Below the pieces are notes generated by a model. It was given only the letters and a program-made list of their open reading frames with translations. It did no database searches and had not been told where the DNA came from. A stretch of DNA of 64,000 bases from Streptomyces spirodelae (GTDB lineage: Bacteria; Actinomycetota; Actinomycetes; Streptomycetales; Streptomycetaceae): the NCBI RefSeq assembly GCF_017676385.1, contig NZ_JAFFZN010000001.1, positions 372,001 through 436,000 of the forward strand, read 5' to 3'. Below are positions 8,586-15,833 of the stretch, one piece after another. How positions within the stretch are numbered: position 1 is the stretch's first letter; each line of letters starts with the position of its first letter. Made by a program: the position numbers and the translations under genes.

Positions 8586-9851
8586 ATGAAGCTCGCAGTG
8601 GTCGGCGGAGGATCGACCTACACCCCCGAACTCGTCGACGGCTTCGCACGGCTGCGCGAAGTGCTGCCGATCGACGAACTGGCGCTGATCGACCCCGCCA
8701 CCGAACGGCTGGAGCTCGTCGGCGGCCTGGCCCGGCGCATCTTCGCAAGACAGGGCCACCCCGGCACCGTCACCACAACCGCCGACCTGGACGCCGGCGT
8801 GGACGGCGCCGACGCCGTGCTGCTCCAGCTGCGGGTCGGCGGGCAGGCGGCGCGCGAGCAGGACGAGACCTGGCCGCTGGAGTGCGGCTGCGTAGGACAG
8901 GAAACCACCGGCGCCGGCGGGCTGGCCAAGGCGCTGCGCACCGTACCGGTCGTCCTGGACATCGCCGAGCGGGTCCGGCGCGCCAATCCGGGGGCCTGGA
9001 TCATCGACTTCACCAATCCGGTCGGCATCGTCACCCGTGCGCTGCTCGACGCCGGACACAAGGCGGTGGGCCTGTGCAACGTGGCGATCGGCTTCCAGCG
9101 GAAGTTCGCCGCGCTGCTGGACGTCGCCCCTCATGAGGTGCACCTGGAGCACGTCGGCCTCAACCACCTCACCTGGGAGCTGGGCGTCCGGCTCGGCGGC
9201 CCGGAGGGCACCGACGTGCTGCCGAAGCTGCTGGCCGAACACGGCGAGGCCGTCGCCGGGGACCTGCGTCTGCCCCGTGCCCTGGTCGATCGCCTCGGTG
9301 TCGTCCCGTCCTACTATCTGCGCTACTACTACGCGCACGACGAAGTGGTGTCAGCGCAGCGCGGCAAGCCCACGCGCGCACGGGAAGTCGCGGCGCTGGA
9401 GAGGCGGTTGCTCGAGATGTACGCCGACCCGAGCCTGGACACCAAGCCCGAGCTGCTGGCCCGGCGCGGCGGCGCCTACTACTCGGAGGCCGCCGTGGAC
9501 CTGGCCGCCTCGCTGCTGCGCGAGGGCGGCAGCACCCATCAGGCGGTCAACACCCTCAACCGGGGAACCCTGCCCTTCCTGCCCGACGAAGCGGTGATCG
9601 AGACCCAGGCCCGTATCGGCCGGGACGGCGCACATCCGCTGCCGGTGCCAGCCCTCGACCCGCAGTTCACCGGGCTGATCGCCCATGTGACCGCCTATGA
9701 GGAGCTGGCCCTGCGGGCCGCGCTGCACGGCGGCAGGGACCGCGTCTTCCGGGCGCTGCTCGCCCATCCCCTCGTCGGCCAGTTCGGCTACGCCGAAGAG
9801 CTGACCGACCAACTCCTCGCACACAACGAGGAGCACCTGGCGTGGGCCTGA
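8586..9851 (+). CDS. GH4 family 6-phospho-beta-glucosidase-like enzyme
   Basis: The 421-residue protein belongs to glycoside hydrolase family 4, enzymes that use NAD+ and a divalent metal and cleave by an oxidation-elimination route. The N-terminus is a Rossmann motif (VVGGGSTYTPEL). The metal ligands Cys164 (in GLCNVA) and His194 (in VGLNHL) are present, and the GQETTGAGG and DFTNP segments are conserved. Sequence character is closest to 6-phospho-beta-glucosidases, although actinobacterial members may act on other sugars. It overlaps the kinase gene by 10 bp, which implies translational coupling. Its original transporter is reduced to a remnant just upstream. Confidence 0.9.
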   Translation: MKLAVVGGGSTYTPELVDGFARLREVLPIDELALIDPATERLELVGGLARRIFARQGHPGTVTTTADLDAGVDGADAVLLQLRVGGQAAREQDETWPLECGCVGQETTGAGGLAKALRTVPVVLDIAERVRRANPGAWIIDFTNPVGIVTRALLDAGHKAVGLCNVAIGFQRKFAALLDVAPHEVHLEHVGLNHLTWELGVRLGGPEGTDVLPKLLAEHGEAVAGDLRLPRALVDRLGVVPSYYLRYYYAHDEVVSAQRGKPTRAREVAALERRLLEMYADPSLDTKPELLARRGGAYYSEAAVDLAASLLREGGSTHQAVNTLNRGTLPFLPDEAVIETQARIGRDGAHPLPVPALDPQFTGLIAHVTAYEELALRAALHGGRDRVFRALLAHPLVGQFGYAEELTDQLLAHNEEHLAWA

Positions 9852-11086
9852 GCAGACCCCGTTCCGGCCCGGACCCCGTACCGGCCCTCCTCGCCCTCGA
9901 CGCGGGCAACAGCAAGACCGACGTCGCGCTGCTCGGCGCGGACGGCACCGTGCTGGGCACCGCGCGGGGCGGTGGCTTCCGCCCTCCGGCGGTGGGGATC
10001 GACGCCGCCGTCGACGTCCTGGCCGAGGCCGTGGCGCGAGCCCGGGCTGCAGCCGGCGCCGACCGGGCAGGCGGCACAGGGCAGGGCCCGGCGCCCGTCC
10101 ACCAGGTGATGGCCTGCCTGGCCAACGCCGACCTGCCCGTGGAGGAGGAACAGCTGGCCGCCGCACTGGCCGGGCGCGGCTGGGGCCGGCTGGTCACCGT
10201 GCACAACGACACCTTCGCCGTCCTGCGCACCGGGCTGACCCGGCAGGACGGTGACGCGGCGCCCTGTGGGGTGGCGGTCGTGTGCGGGGCCGGCATCAAC
10301 TGCGTCGGCCTGCGGCCGGACGGGCGCACCGCGCGCTTCCCCGCCATCGGCCGGCTCTCCGGTGACTGGGGCGGCGGCGGGGGGCTGGGCGAGGAGGCGC
10401 TGTGGCACGCGGCCCGCGCCGAGGACGGCCGCGGCGAGCCCACCGTGCTGCGTACTGCGCTGCCGGCGCACTTCGGGCTGGACTCGATGTACGCGCTGAT
10501 CGAGGCCGTGCATCTGGGCCGTATTCCGCACGCGCGGCGGCTGGAGCTGGTGCCGGTCCTGTTCGAGGCGGCCGACCGGGGCGATGCCGTGGCGGACTCG
10601 CTGGTGGCGCGGCTGGCCGAGGAGGTCGTCACCATGGCGGTTGTGGCGCTGCGCAGGCTGGAACTGCTGGAGGAAGAGGTTCCGGTGCTGCTGGGCGGCG
10701 GCATCCTCGCGGCGGGCCGTCCGCGCCTCGACGACCGCGTCACCCGGCTCCTCGCGCAGCGCGCCCCCCGCGCCGTGCCGCGCGTCGTCCGTGCCCGTCC
10801 GGTGCTGGGCGCGGCGCTGCTGGGACTCGACGCGCTCGGCACCCCGGTGACCGCACACGAGCGGGCGCGCCGCTACTTCGAGACCCGGACGGAGCCGCGG
10901 AGCCGGGCGGACACCGGAAACCCGGCGGACGCCCGGAACCCGGCGGACGCCGGGAGTCCCCGGGGCGGCTCTCCCGGACCCGTCGATGGGCACTCCGGGG
11001 CTCCGCGAGGGAGGATGGGAGGGTACGGCCCCGGCCAGGAAGGTAGCCGCCGTCGTGAGGAACAGCGAGGAGCCGCCCCAGGGTGA
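9842..11086 (+). CDS. BadF/BcrA-family N-acetylglucosamine kinase-like protein with odd C-terminal tail
   Basis: The first 330-340 residues form an ASKHA sugar kinase: the phosphate-1 motif LALDAGNSKTDVALLG, VTVHNDTFAVLRTG, and the GAGINCVG and GDWGGGGGLGEEAL segments typical of N-acetylglucosamine kinases. It would phosphorylate an amino sugar or related sugar released by the GH4 enzyme. The GTG start lies inside the GH4 gene. The last 70 or so residues are unusual: a low-complexity Pro/Gly/Arg tail encoded partly by a direct repeat (10919-10933 and 10937-10951). It runs through the ribosome binding site and first codons of the next gene. The tail may be a result of a lost stop codon. Confidence 0.85.
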   Translation: MGLSRPRSGPDPVPALLALDAGNSKTDVALLGADGTVLGTARGGGFRPPAVGIDAAVDVLAEAVARARAAAGADRAGGTGQGPAPVHQVMACLANADLPVEEEQLAAALAGRGWGRLVTVHNDTFAVLRTGLTRQDGDAAPCGVAVVCGAGINCVGLRPDGRTARFPAIGRLSGDWGGGGGLGEEALWHAARAEDGRGEPTVLRTALPAHFGLDSMYALIEAVHLGRIPHARRLELVPVLFEAADRGDAVADSLVARLAEEVVTMAVVALRRLELLEEEVPVLLGGGILAAGRPRLDDRVTRLLAQRAPRAVPRVVRARPVLGAALLGLDALGTPVTAHERARRYFETRTEPRSRADTGNPADARNPADAGSPRGGSPGPVDGHSGAPRGRMGGYGPGQEGSRRREEQRGAAPG

Positions 11087-13139
11087 TGCCGACGGGACGC
11101 CGGGCGTCAGCCTCTCCCCGCCCGGCGGGCTTCTGGATGTGCTGACAGTCGGCGCGGTGGTGCTGGACGATCGGGGACGGATCGTCCTGTGGAGCCCGCA
11201 GGCCGAGCAGCTGTTCGGGTACTCGGCGCAGGAGGCGCTGGGCCGGTACGCGGCCCCGCTGCTCGTGCCGGACGAATACATCGAGCTCGTCCTGAGGCTG
11301 TTCGACGAGGTGATGCGGGAGGGAAAGAGCTGGGCGGGGACCTTCCCCGTCAAGTGCAGGGACGGCAAGGTCCGCGCCTTCGAGTTCCGCAACATGCGGC
11401 TGCGCGACGATCAGAGCGCCGTCTACGCGCTGGGGCTGGTGACGGACCAGGCGGCGCTCCGCCAGGTCGAGCGCGACCTGGCCTTCTCCACGCTGCTGAT
11501 CCAGCAGTCCCCCATGGGCATCGCGGTCATGGACACCGACCTGCGCTATGTCTCCGTCAACCCCGCCCTGAGCCGCCTCGACGGGGTCGGCGAGGAGGGG
11601 CACCTGGGCAGAACCGTCCACGACGTCCTGCCCCCGGGCCACGCCAGGGACTCCGAGGCGGCGCTGCGGCAGGTCCTGGAGACGGGCGAGCCGGTCCTCG
11701 ACCGGGAGGTGCTGGGCGGCGAGACCCCGATGGGCAGGGGCCACGCCTGGTCGGTGTCCATCTACCGGCTCGACGACGCGGGCGGACGCCCGCTGGGGCT
11801 GTCCGTCGCGGTCACCGACGTCACGGCGCGGCACCGCGCGGCGATCCAGGCCGAGCAGGCCCGGCAGCACCTCTCCCACCTGGCCGAGGCATCGGTACGC
11901 ATCGGCACCACACTCGACCTGGAACAGACGGCGCACGAGCTCGCCGAGATCGCCGTACCCGAGCTGGCCGACGTCGCCGCGGTGGACGTGCTCGACGCCG
12001 CCGTACGCGACCACCCCGTCCGCATCCCGCAGGAGGAGACCGCCGCCTTCCGCGCACTGGCACTGGCCACCGCGTACCCCACCGTCGCGGCCGAGGCGGC
12101 CGACCCGACGGGCGAGGTCGCGCACTACAGCGCCGAGCGGCTGGTCACCCGCTGTGTTGCCCTGGGGCAACCGGTCGTCGTACCTGCCGTCCAGCCCGAG
12201 GACCTGCGCAAGATCGCCCGCGACGAGCACGCCGCAGCGCTCCTGGCACGCGCGGGCGTCCACTCCTATCTGGCGGTCCCGCTGATCGCCCGCGGCGAGG
12301 TGCTGGGAGCGCTGGACCTCAAGCGCAGCCGGAACCCCAAGCCCTTCGACCACGACGACACCATCCTGGCCTGCGAACTCGCCGGCCGCGCCGCCGTGTG
12401 CATCGACAACGCCCGGCTCTACCGGCAGCAGCACAGCATCGCCCTCACACTGCAGCGCAGCATGCTGCCGACCCCTGCCACCACCTCGGCTCGGCTGCGC
12501 ATCGCCTCCCGCTACCAGCCGGCCGGGGCACACAGCGAGATCGGCGGCGACTGGTTCGACGTCCTCGAACTGGAAGAGGAGTGCACAGCGCTGGTCGTCG
12601 GCGATGTGATGGGCAGCGGCGTCAACGCGGCCGCCACCATGGGCCGGCTGCGCACCGCGACCCAGACGCTCACCCAACTGGCGCTGCCGCCCTCGGACGT
12701 GCTCCGCCACCTGGACCAGATCACCACGGGCCTGGACCCCTACTTCGCCACCTGTCTCTACGCCGTCTACGAGCCCCGGAACAACCGGTGCCTGCTCTCG
12801 TCCGCCGGCCACCTGCCGCCCGTCCTCGTCCCCACCCGGGGCGAGCCCCGGCTGGTCGAGGTGCCCACCGGGACGCCGCTGGGCATCGGCGGCGGCGAGC
12901 ACGGCACGGCCGCCGTCGACCTCAACCCGGGCGACCTGCTCGTGCTCTACACCGACGGACTGATCGAGACCCGGCACGACGACATCGAGGACCGGCTCGC
13001 CGTCCTGCTGGACCTGCTGCGTCCCGTCGCCGGTTCCGCCCGTTCCCTGGAGGAGACCTGCGACCACCTCCTCGATGCGCTGCGTAACCCCGAGAACCAC
13101 GACGACGTGGCGCTGCTGCTGATGAGCCCCACGGAGTAG
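11055..13139 (+). CDS. PAS-PAS-GAF-SpoIIE protein phosphatase
   Basis: The 694-residue soluble product contains two PAS domains (about 25-130 and 145-250), a GAF domain (about 270-440) and a C-terminal SpoIIE/PP2C phosphatase domain (about 455-690). Metal motifs GGDWFDV, GDVMGSG, YTDGLIE and NHDDVALL are intact. This layout is common in Streptomyces, where such proteins dephosphorylate anti-anti-sigma factors. The GTG at 11055 was chosen because AGGAAGG lies at 11037-11043; a longer in-frame ATG at 10986 lacks a ribosome binding site. It resembles the phosphatase at 1-2338 in the GAF-SpoIIE part, so the two are paralogues. Confidence 0.88.
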   Translation: MRNSEEPPQGDADGTPGVSLSPPGGLLDVLTVGAVVLDDRGRIVLWSPQAEQLFGYSAQEALGRYAAPLLVPDEYIELVLRLFDEVMREGKSWAGTFPVKCRDGKVRAFEFRNMRLRDDQSAVYALGLVTDQAALRQVERDLAFSTLLIQQSPMGIAVMDTDLRYVSVNPALSRLDGVGEEGHLGRTVHDVLPPGHARDSEAALRQVLETGEPVLDREVLGGETPMGRGHAWSVSIYRLDDAGGRPLGLSVAVTDVTARHRAAIQAEQARQHLSHLAEASVRIGTTLDLEQTAHELAEIAVPELADVAAVDVLDAAVRDHPVRIPQEETAAFRALALATAYPTVAAEAADPTGEVAHYSAERLVTRCVALGQPVVVPAVQPEDLRKIARDEHAAALLARAGVHSYLAVPLIARGEVLGALDLKRSRNPKPFDHDDTILACELAGRAAVCIDNARLYRQQHSIALTLQRSMLPTPATTSARLRIASRYQPAGAHSEIGGDWFDVLELEEECTALVVGDVMGSGVNAAATMGRLRTATQTLTQLALPPSDVLRHLDQITTGLDPYFATCLYAVYEPRNNRCLLSSAGHLPPVLVPTRGEPRLVEVPTGTPLGIGGGEHGTAAVDLNPGDLLVLYTDGLIETRHDDIEDRLAVLLDLLRPVAGSARSLEETCDHLLDALRNPENHDDVALLLMSPTE

Positions 13140-13227
13140 CCCTGCGACAGCCCGATCGGCGCGCACGTAGGGTCGGGCGGTAACGGGGCCGCGGCAGGAT
13201 GCGGCCCGTCATGGCTGGAAGGCGACC

Positions 13228-14367
13228 GTGACTGCGAACACCGAGCACCCGTCCCTGCTGGATCTGCCTCCGCTGAGCGCGGAGCACTTCGCCGCCATCG
13301 AGGACAAGATCGCCTCGTTGCTGCGGACGCGCTGCGACATCGTGACGATGCAGGGCGAGGCGCTACTGCCCCTTGAGGCGTGCATCCGTTCGGCAGCGCC
13401 GCGCGGCAGTACGGCACTGAACATCGTCACCGGCCCCTACGGTGAGACGTTCGGCGGCTGGCTGCGCTCCTGCGGAGCCGAGGTCGTCACGCTGAACGCG
13501 CCGTTCAGCGGCGCCGTCGGACCGGACGAGGTCGCCCGGGCCCTGCGGGAGCACCCGGAGACCGGGCTGGTGAGCCTCGTCCACGCCGAGGCGGCGACCG
13601 GCAACACCAACCCGGTGGCGCAGATCGGCGCGGTGGTGCGCGAGCACGGGGCGCTGCTGATGCTGGACGCGGTCGCCTCGGTGGGCGCCGAGCCGCTGCT
13701 GACCGACGACTGGGGTGTCGACCTGTGCGTCATCGGTGGCCAGAAGGCGCTGGCGGGCCCGGCCGGGGTGTCGGCCGTGTCGGTCAGCGCACGGGCGTGG
13801 GAGCGGATCGCCGCGAACGACCTGGCCCCGCGCCGCTCCTACCTCTCGCTGCTCGACTGGAAGGAACGGTGGCTGGACAGCGGCCGGACGGCGTTGCCGC
13901 ACGCCCCGGCGCAGTTGGAGATGCTGGCACTGGAACAGGCCGTCGACCGGGTACTCGCCGAGGGGCTTGACGCGTCGATCGACCGGCACCGCGCCGCGTC
14001 GGCCGCGCTGCGAGCGGGCACCCGTCAGCTGCCTGGGCTCGCGCCGTATGTGGTGCGGGACCAGGACGCCGCCCCGGCTGCGACGACACTGCGTGTTCCG
14101 GCGGAGGGCGTGGACGCGCGCGAACTGGTGGCCGCGGCGCTCAAGTCGGAAGCGGGAGTGCCCCTGCAAGCCGCTGGGGGTGCGCTGGCCGCCGAGATGC
14201 TGCGCGTCAACCACTACGGGCAGGCGGCCGGCCGCACGGTGGTGCTGGACTCGCTGCGGGCGCTGGCCGCCGGGCTGGAGACGCTGGGCGTGGCCGGCGC
14301 CGGAGCCGCCCGCGACCAGGCTCTCGAAGCGGCGAGCGCGGCCTGGGACGCCACAGCGGTGGCCTGA
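13228..14367 (+). CDS. Class V PLP-dependent aminotransferase (alanine-glyoxylate type)
   Basis: The 379-residue product has the fold type I aminotransferase pattern: VHAEAATGNTNP (cofactor contact), Asp147 in MLDAVASVG, and the pyridoxal-binding Lys173 in GGQKALAGP. It resembles the alanine-glyoxylate/serine-pyruvate aminotransferase group, which moves amino groups between small amino and keto acids. The GTG start has a GGAAGG ribosome binding site. A small GC hairpin (13186-13192 with 13201-13207) sits just upstream and may terminate the preceding gene. The exact substrate cannot be read from sequence. Confidence 0.85.
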   Translation: MTANTEHPSLLDLPPLSAEHFAAIEDKIASLLRTRCDIVTMQGEALLPLEACIRSAAPRGSTALNIVTGPYGETFGGWLRSCGAEVVTLNAPFSGAVGPDEVARALREHPETGLVSLVHAEAATGNTNPVAQIGAVVREHGALLMLDAVASVGAEPLLTDDWGVDLCVIGGQKALAGPAGVSAVSVSARAWERIAANDLAPRRSYLSLLDWKERWLDSGRTALPHAPAQLEMLALEQAVDRVLAEGLDASIDRHRAASAALRAGTRQLPGLAPYVVRDQDAAPAATTLRVPAEGVDARELVAAALKSEAGVPLQAAGGALAAEMLRVNHYGQAAGRTVVLDSLRALAAGLETLGVAGAGAARDQALEAASAAWDATAVA

Positions 14368-14421
14368 TCCTCCACTGTGTTCCTCGCCCGCGCCTCCGGC
14401 CCGCGGCCCGTCGTCAGCAGG

Positions 14422-15066
14422 TCACTCGGGCCACGGGGAGTCCAGGACCATGCGCACGAAGTCGCCGCGCCGGAAGTGCGGGTCGTAGTGGGCGAGCACG
14501 TCGGCCTGCGCGGTGCCGAACGTGGTCTGCGGCCTGGGCTCCACGCCGTCCGCGAGCGCCCGCAGGATTCCCTGTTTGAACGCGGGGCGCGGGTGCGCGG
14601 CGACCACCGCGTCCCGGTCGGCGGCCGCGATCTCGTCGTACGCGGATCCGAGCACGTCGTAGTCCACCCCGGCCGCCAGCAGCGCCACCTCGGGCTCCAT
14701 GAACTCCGGGACGTCCGGGGTGGTGTGCAGTGCGACGGCCGTCCACACGCGCCGGACGCGGTCCCGGGCGACCTGGCGGGCCTCGAGGAAGCGGCGGGCC
14801 TCCTCGGCACCGTCCACCTCGAAGCGCCGCCCGCTGTCACGGAAGCCCTCCCCCAGCCCCACGTCGTGGAAGAGCGCCGCCACATAGAGCAGTTCCGGGT
14901 CGCAGTCGATCCCGCGGGCCCGGCCCAGCAGGCTGCCGAAGAAGTACACCCGGCGCGCGTGGTCGTAGAGCAGGTCGCTGGTGGTGTCGCGCACCAGTTC
15001 GGTGGCCTCAGCTGCCAGCTGGGAGTCCGGCACCCGCACCCCCGCGGGACCGTGCGCCTGGCTCAT
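14422..15066 (-). CDS. HD domain-containing protein
   Basis: The 214-residue protein carries an HD-type metal phosphohydrolase domain: an upstream His in YDHARRVYFF and the HD pair in AALFHDVGLGEGF, followed by later conserved Asp and His positions (HTTPDVPEFMEP). Related actinobacterial proteins are annotated as HD-domain or cyanamide-hydratase-like, but the substrate is unknown. Its start codon overlaps the stop of the small upstream gene by one base (TGATG), so translation is likely coupled. Confidence 0.82.
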   Translation of the reverse strand: MSQAHGPAGVRVPDSQLAAEATELVRDTTSDLLYDHARRVYFFGSLLGRARGIDCDPELLYVAALFHDVGLGEGFRDSGRRFEVDGAEEARRFLEARQVARDRVRRVWTAVALHTTPDVPEFMEPEVALLAAGVDYDVLGSAYDEIAAADRDAVVAAHPRPAFKQGILRALADGVEPRPQTTFGTAQADVLAHYDPHFRRGDFVRMVLDSPWPE

Positions 15067-15227
15067 CAGTGCCCGCCCGGGATGGGCTCCAGCACGAGGA
15101 CCGGGATCCGGCGCTCCGTCATGTCCTGCCGTACTGGGCCGTCCACACCGCCGGAGCGCTCGTACAGCTCGACCTGGTCCCGCACCCACTGCTCGGGGCT
15201 CGGCTCGTACTCACCGTCGATCGGCAT
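15066..15227 (-). CDS. Short protein matching only the N-terminus of DDN-type nitroreductases
   Basis: A 53-residue frame starts at ATG 15227 behind a GGGGA stretch. Its first 30 residues (MPIDGEYEPSPEQWVRDQV and following) resemble the start of F420-dependent DDN-family nitroreductases, which are usually about 145 residues. The rest of the fold is absent: after the SGG motif the sequence diverges and stops. This is therefore either a truncated remnant kept for coupling to the HD-domain gene or a small protein with a new role. Its stop overlaps the next start by one base. The DDN resemblance is from memory of the family. Confidence 0.55.
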   Translation of the reverse strand: MPIDGEYEPSPEQWVRDQVELYERSGGVDGPVRQDMTERRIPVLVLEPIPGGH

Positions 15228-15427
15228 GCTGGGTACGTCCCCTCGTCGGATCTGCTCGGGCCTTCTCGGCTTACCACGGGGAGCGCGGACGTACACGTAC
15301 GCGGCGCCGGACCGCACAGGCCCCGGGTCAGGGGCGGCTGCGGCGCGTGCGCGGGGCGAGGATAGCGTGACCGGGAGCGTGCCGACGGGCACGTGACCGG
15401 TACATTCACTCGGAGGTAGAGGCTGTC

Positions 15428-15643
15428 GTGGCCCGTATAGAGGACGCACGCAAGACCTTTGACAAGTTCGATCGGGACGGTGACGGCTACGTCACCCCCA
15501 CCGAGTTCCAGCAGGCCATGGTGGAGCTGGGCGACCGGCACTACACCGTGGGCCTCGCGGAGGCCATCGTGAAGACCCGGGATGCGAACGGCGACGGTGT
15601 CCTGTCCTTCGAGGAGTTCTTCGAGAAGGCCAAGGACCTCTGA
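15428..15643 (+). CDS. EF-hand calcium-binding protein (calmodulin-like)
   Basis: The 71-residue acidic protein consists of two EF-hands. Loop one is DRDGDGYVTPTE and loop two is DANGDGVLSFEE, both with canonical Asp/Asn/Glu ligands at positions 1, 3, 5 and 12. It is cytosolic with no signal peptide and resembles the small calcium sensors or buffers of streptomycetes. The GTG start has a GGAGG ribosome binding site. It is divergent from the DDN-like/HD pair and followed by a strong terminator. Confidence 0.92.
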   Translation: MARIEDARKTFDKFDRDGDGYVTPTEFQQAMVELGDRHYTVGLAEAIVKTRDANGDGVLSFEEFFEKAKDL

Positions 15644-15683
15644 CGGCGGGCGTCCTGCCCGACGCCTCCCTCTTACGGAGACC

Positions 15684-15711
15684 AGGCGGCCGCCCGGGCT
15701 GGCGGCCGCCT
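15684..15711 (+). terminator. Hairpin terminator, probably shared by convergent genes
   Basis: Perfect 11-bp arms (15684-15694 and 15701-15711) flank a 6-nt loop between the EF-hand gene and the convergent UvrA-like gene. Confidence 0.75.
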
Positions 15712-15833
15712 TCGCCGTCCGCTGTCGCCTTGCTCTTCCGCCGTCTCGCGGCACCCGTTCCGCCGTCTCGCGGGCACCGGCCTGGGCCGCCATGTGACCG
15801 CCAGGGGCCTGCCGGACGGACACCGCCCCCTTT

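Noticed and set aside
10740-13166. Minus-strand frame of 808 codons
   Set aside because: It is the antisense shadow of the PAS-PAS-GAF-SpoIIE gene, whose metal motifs are intact.
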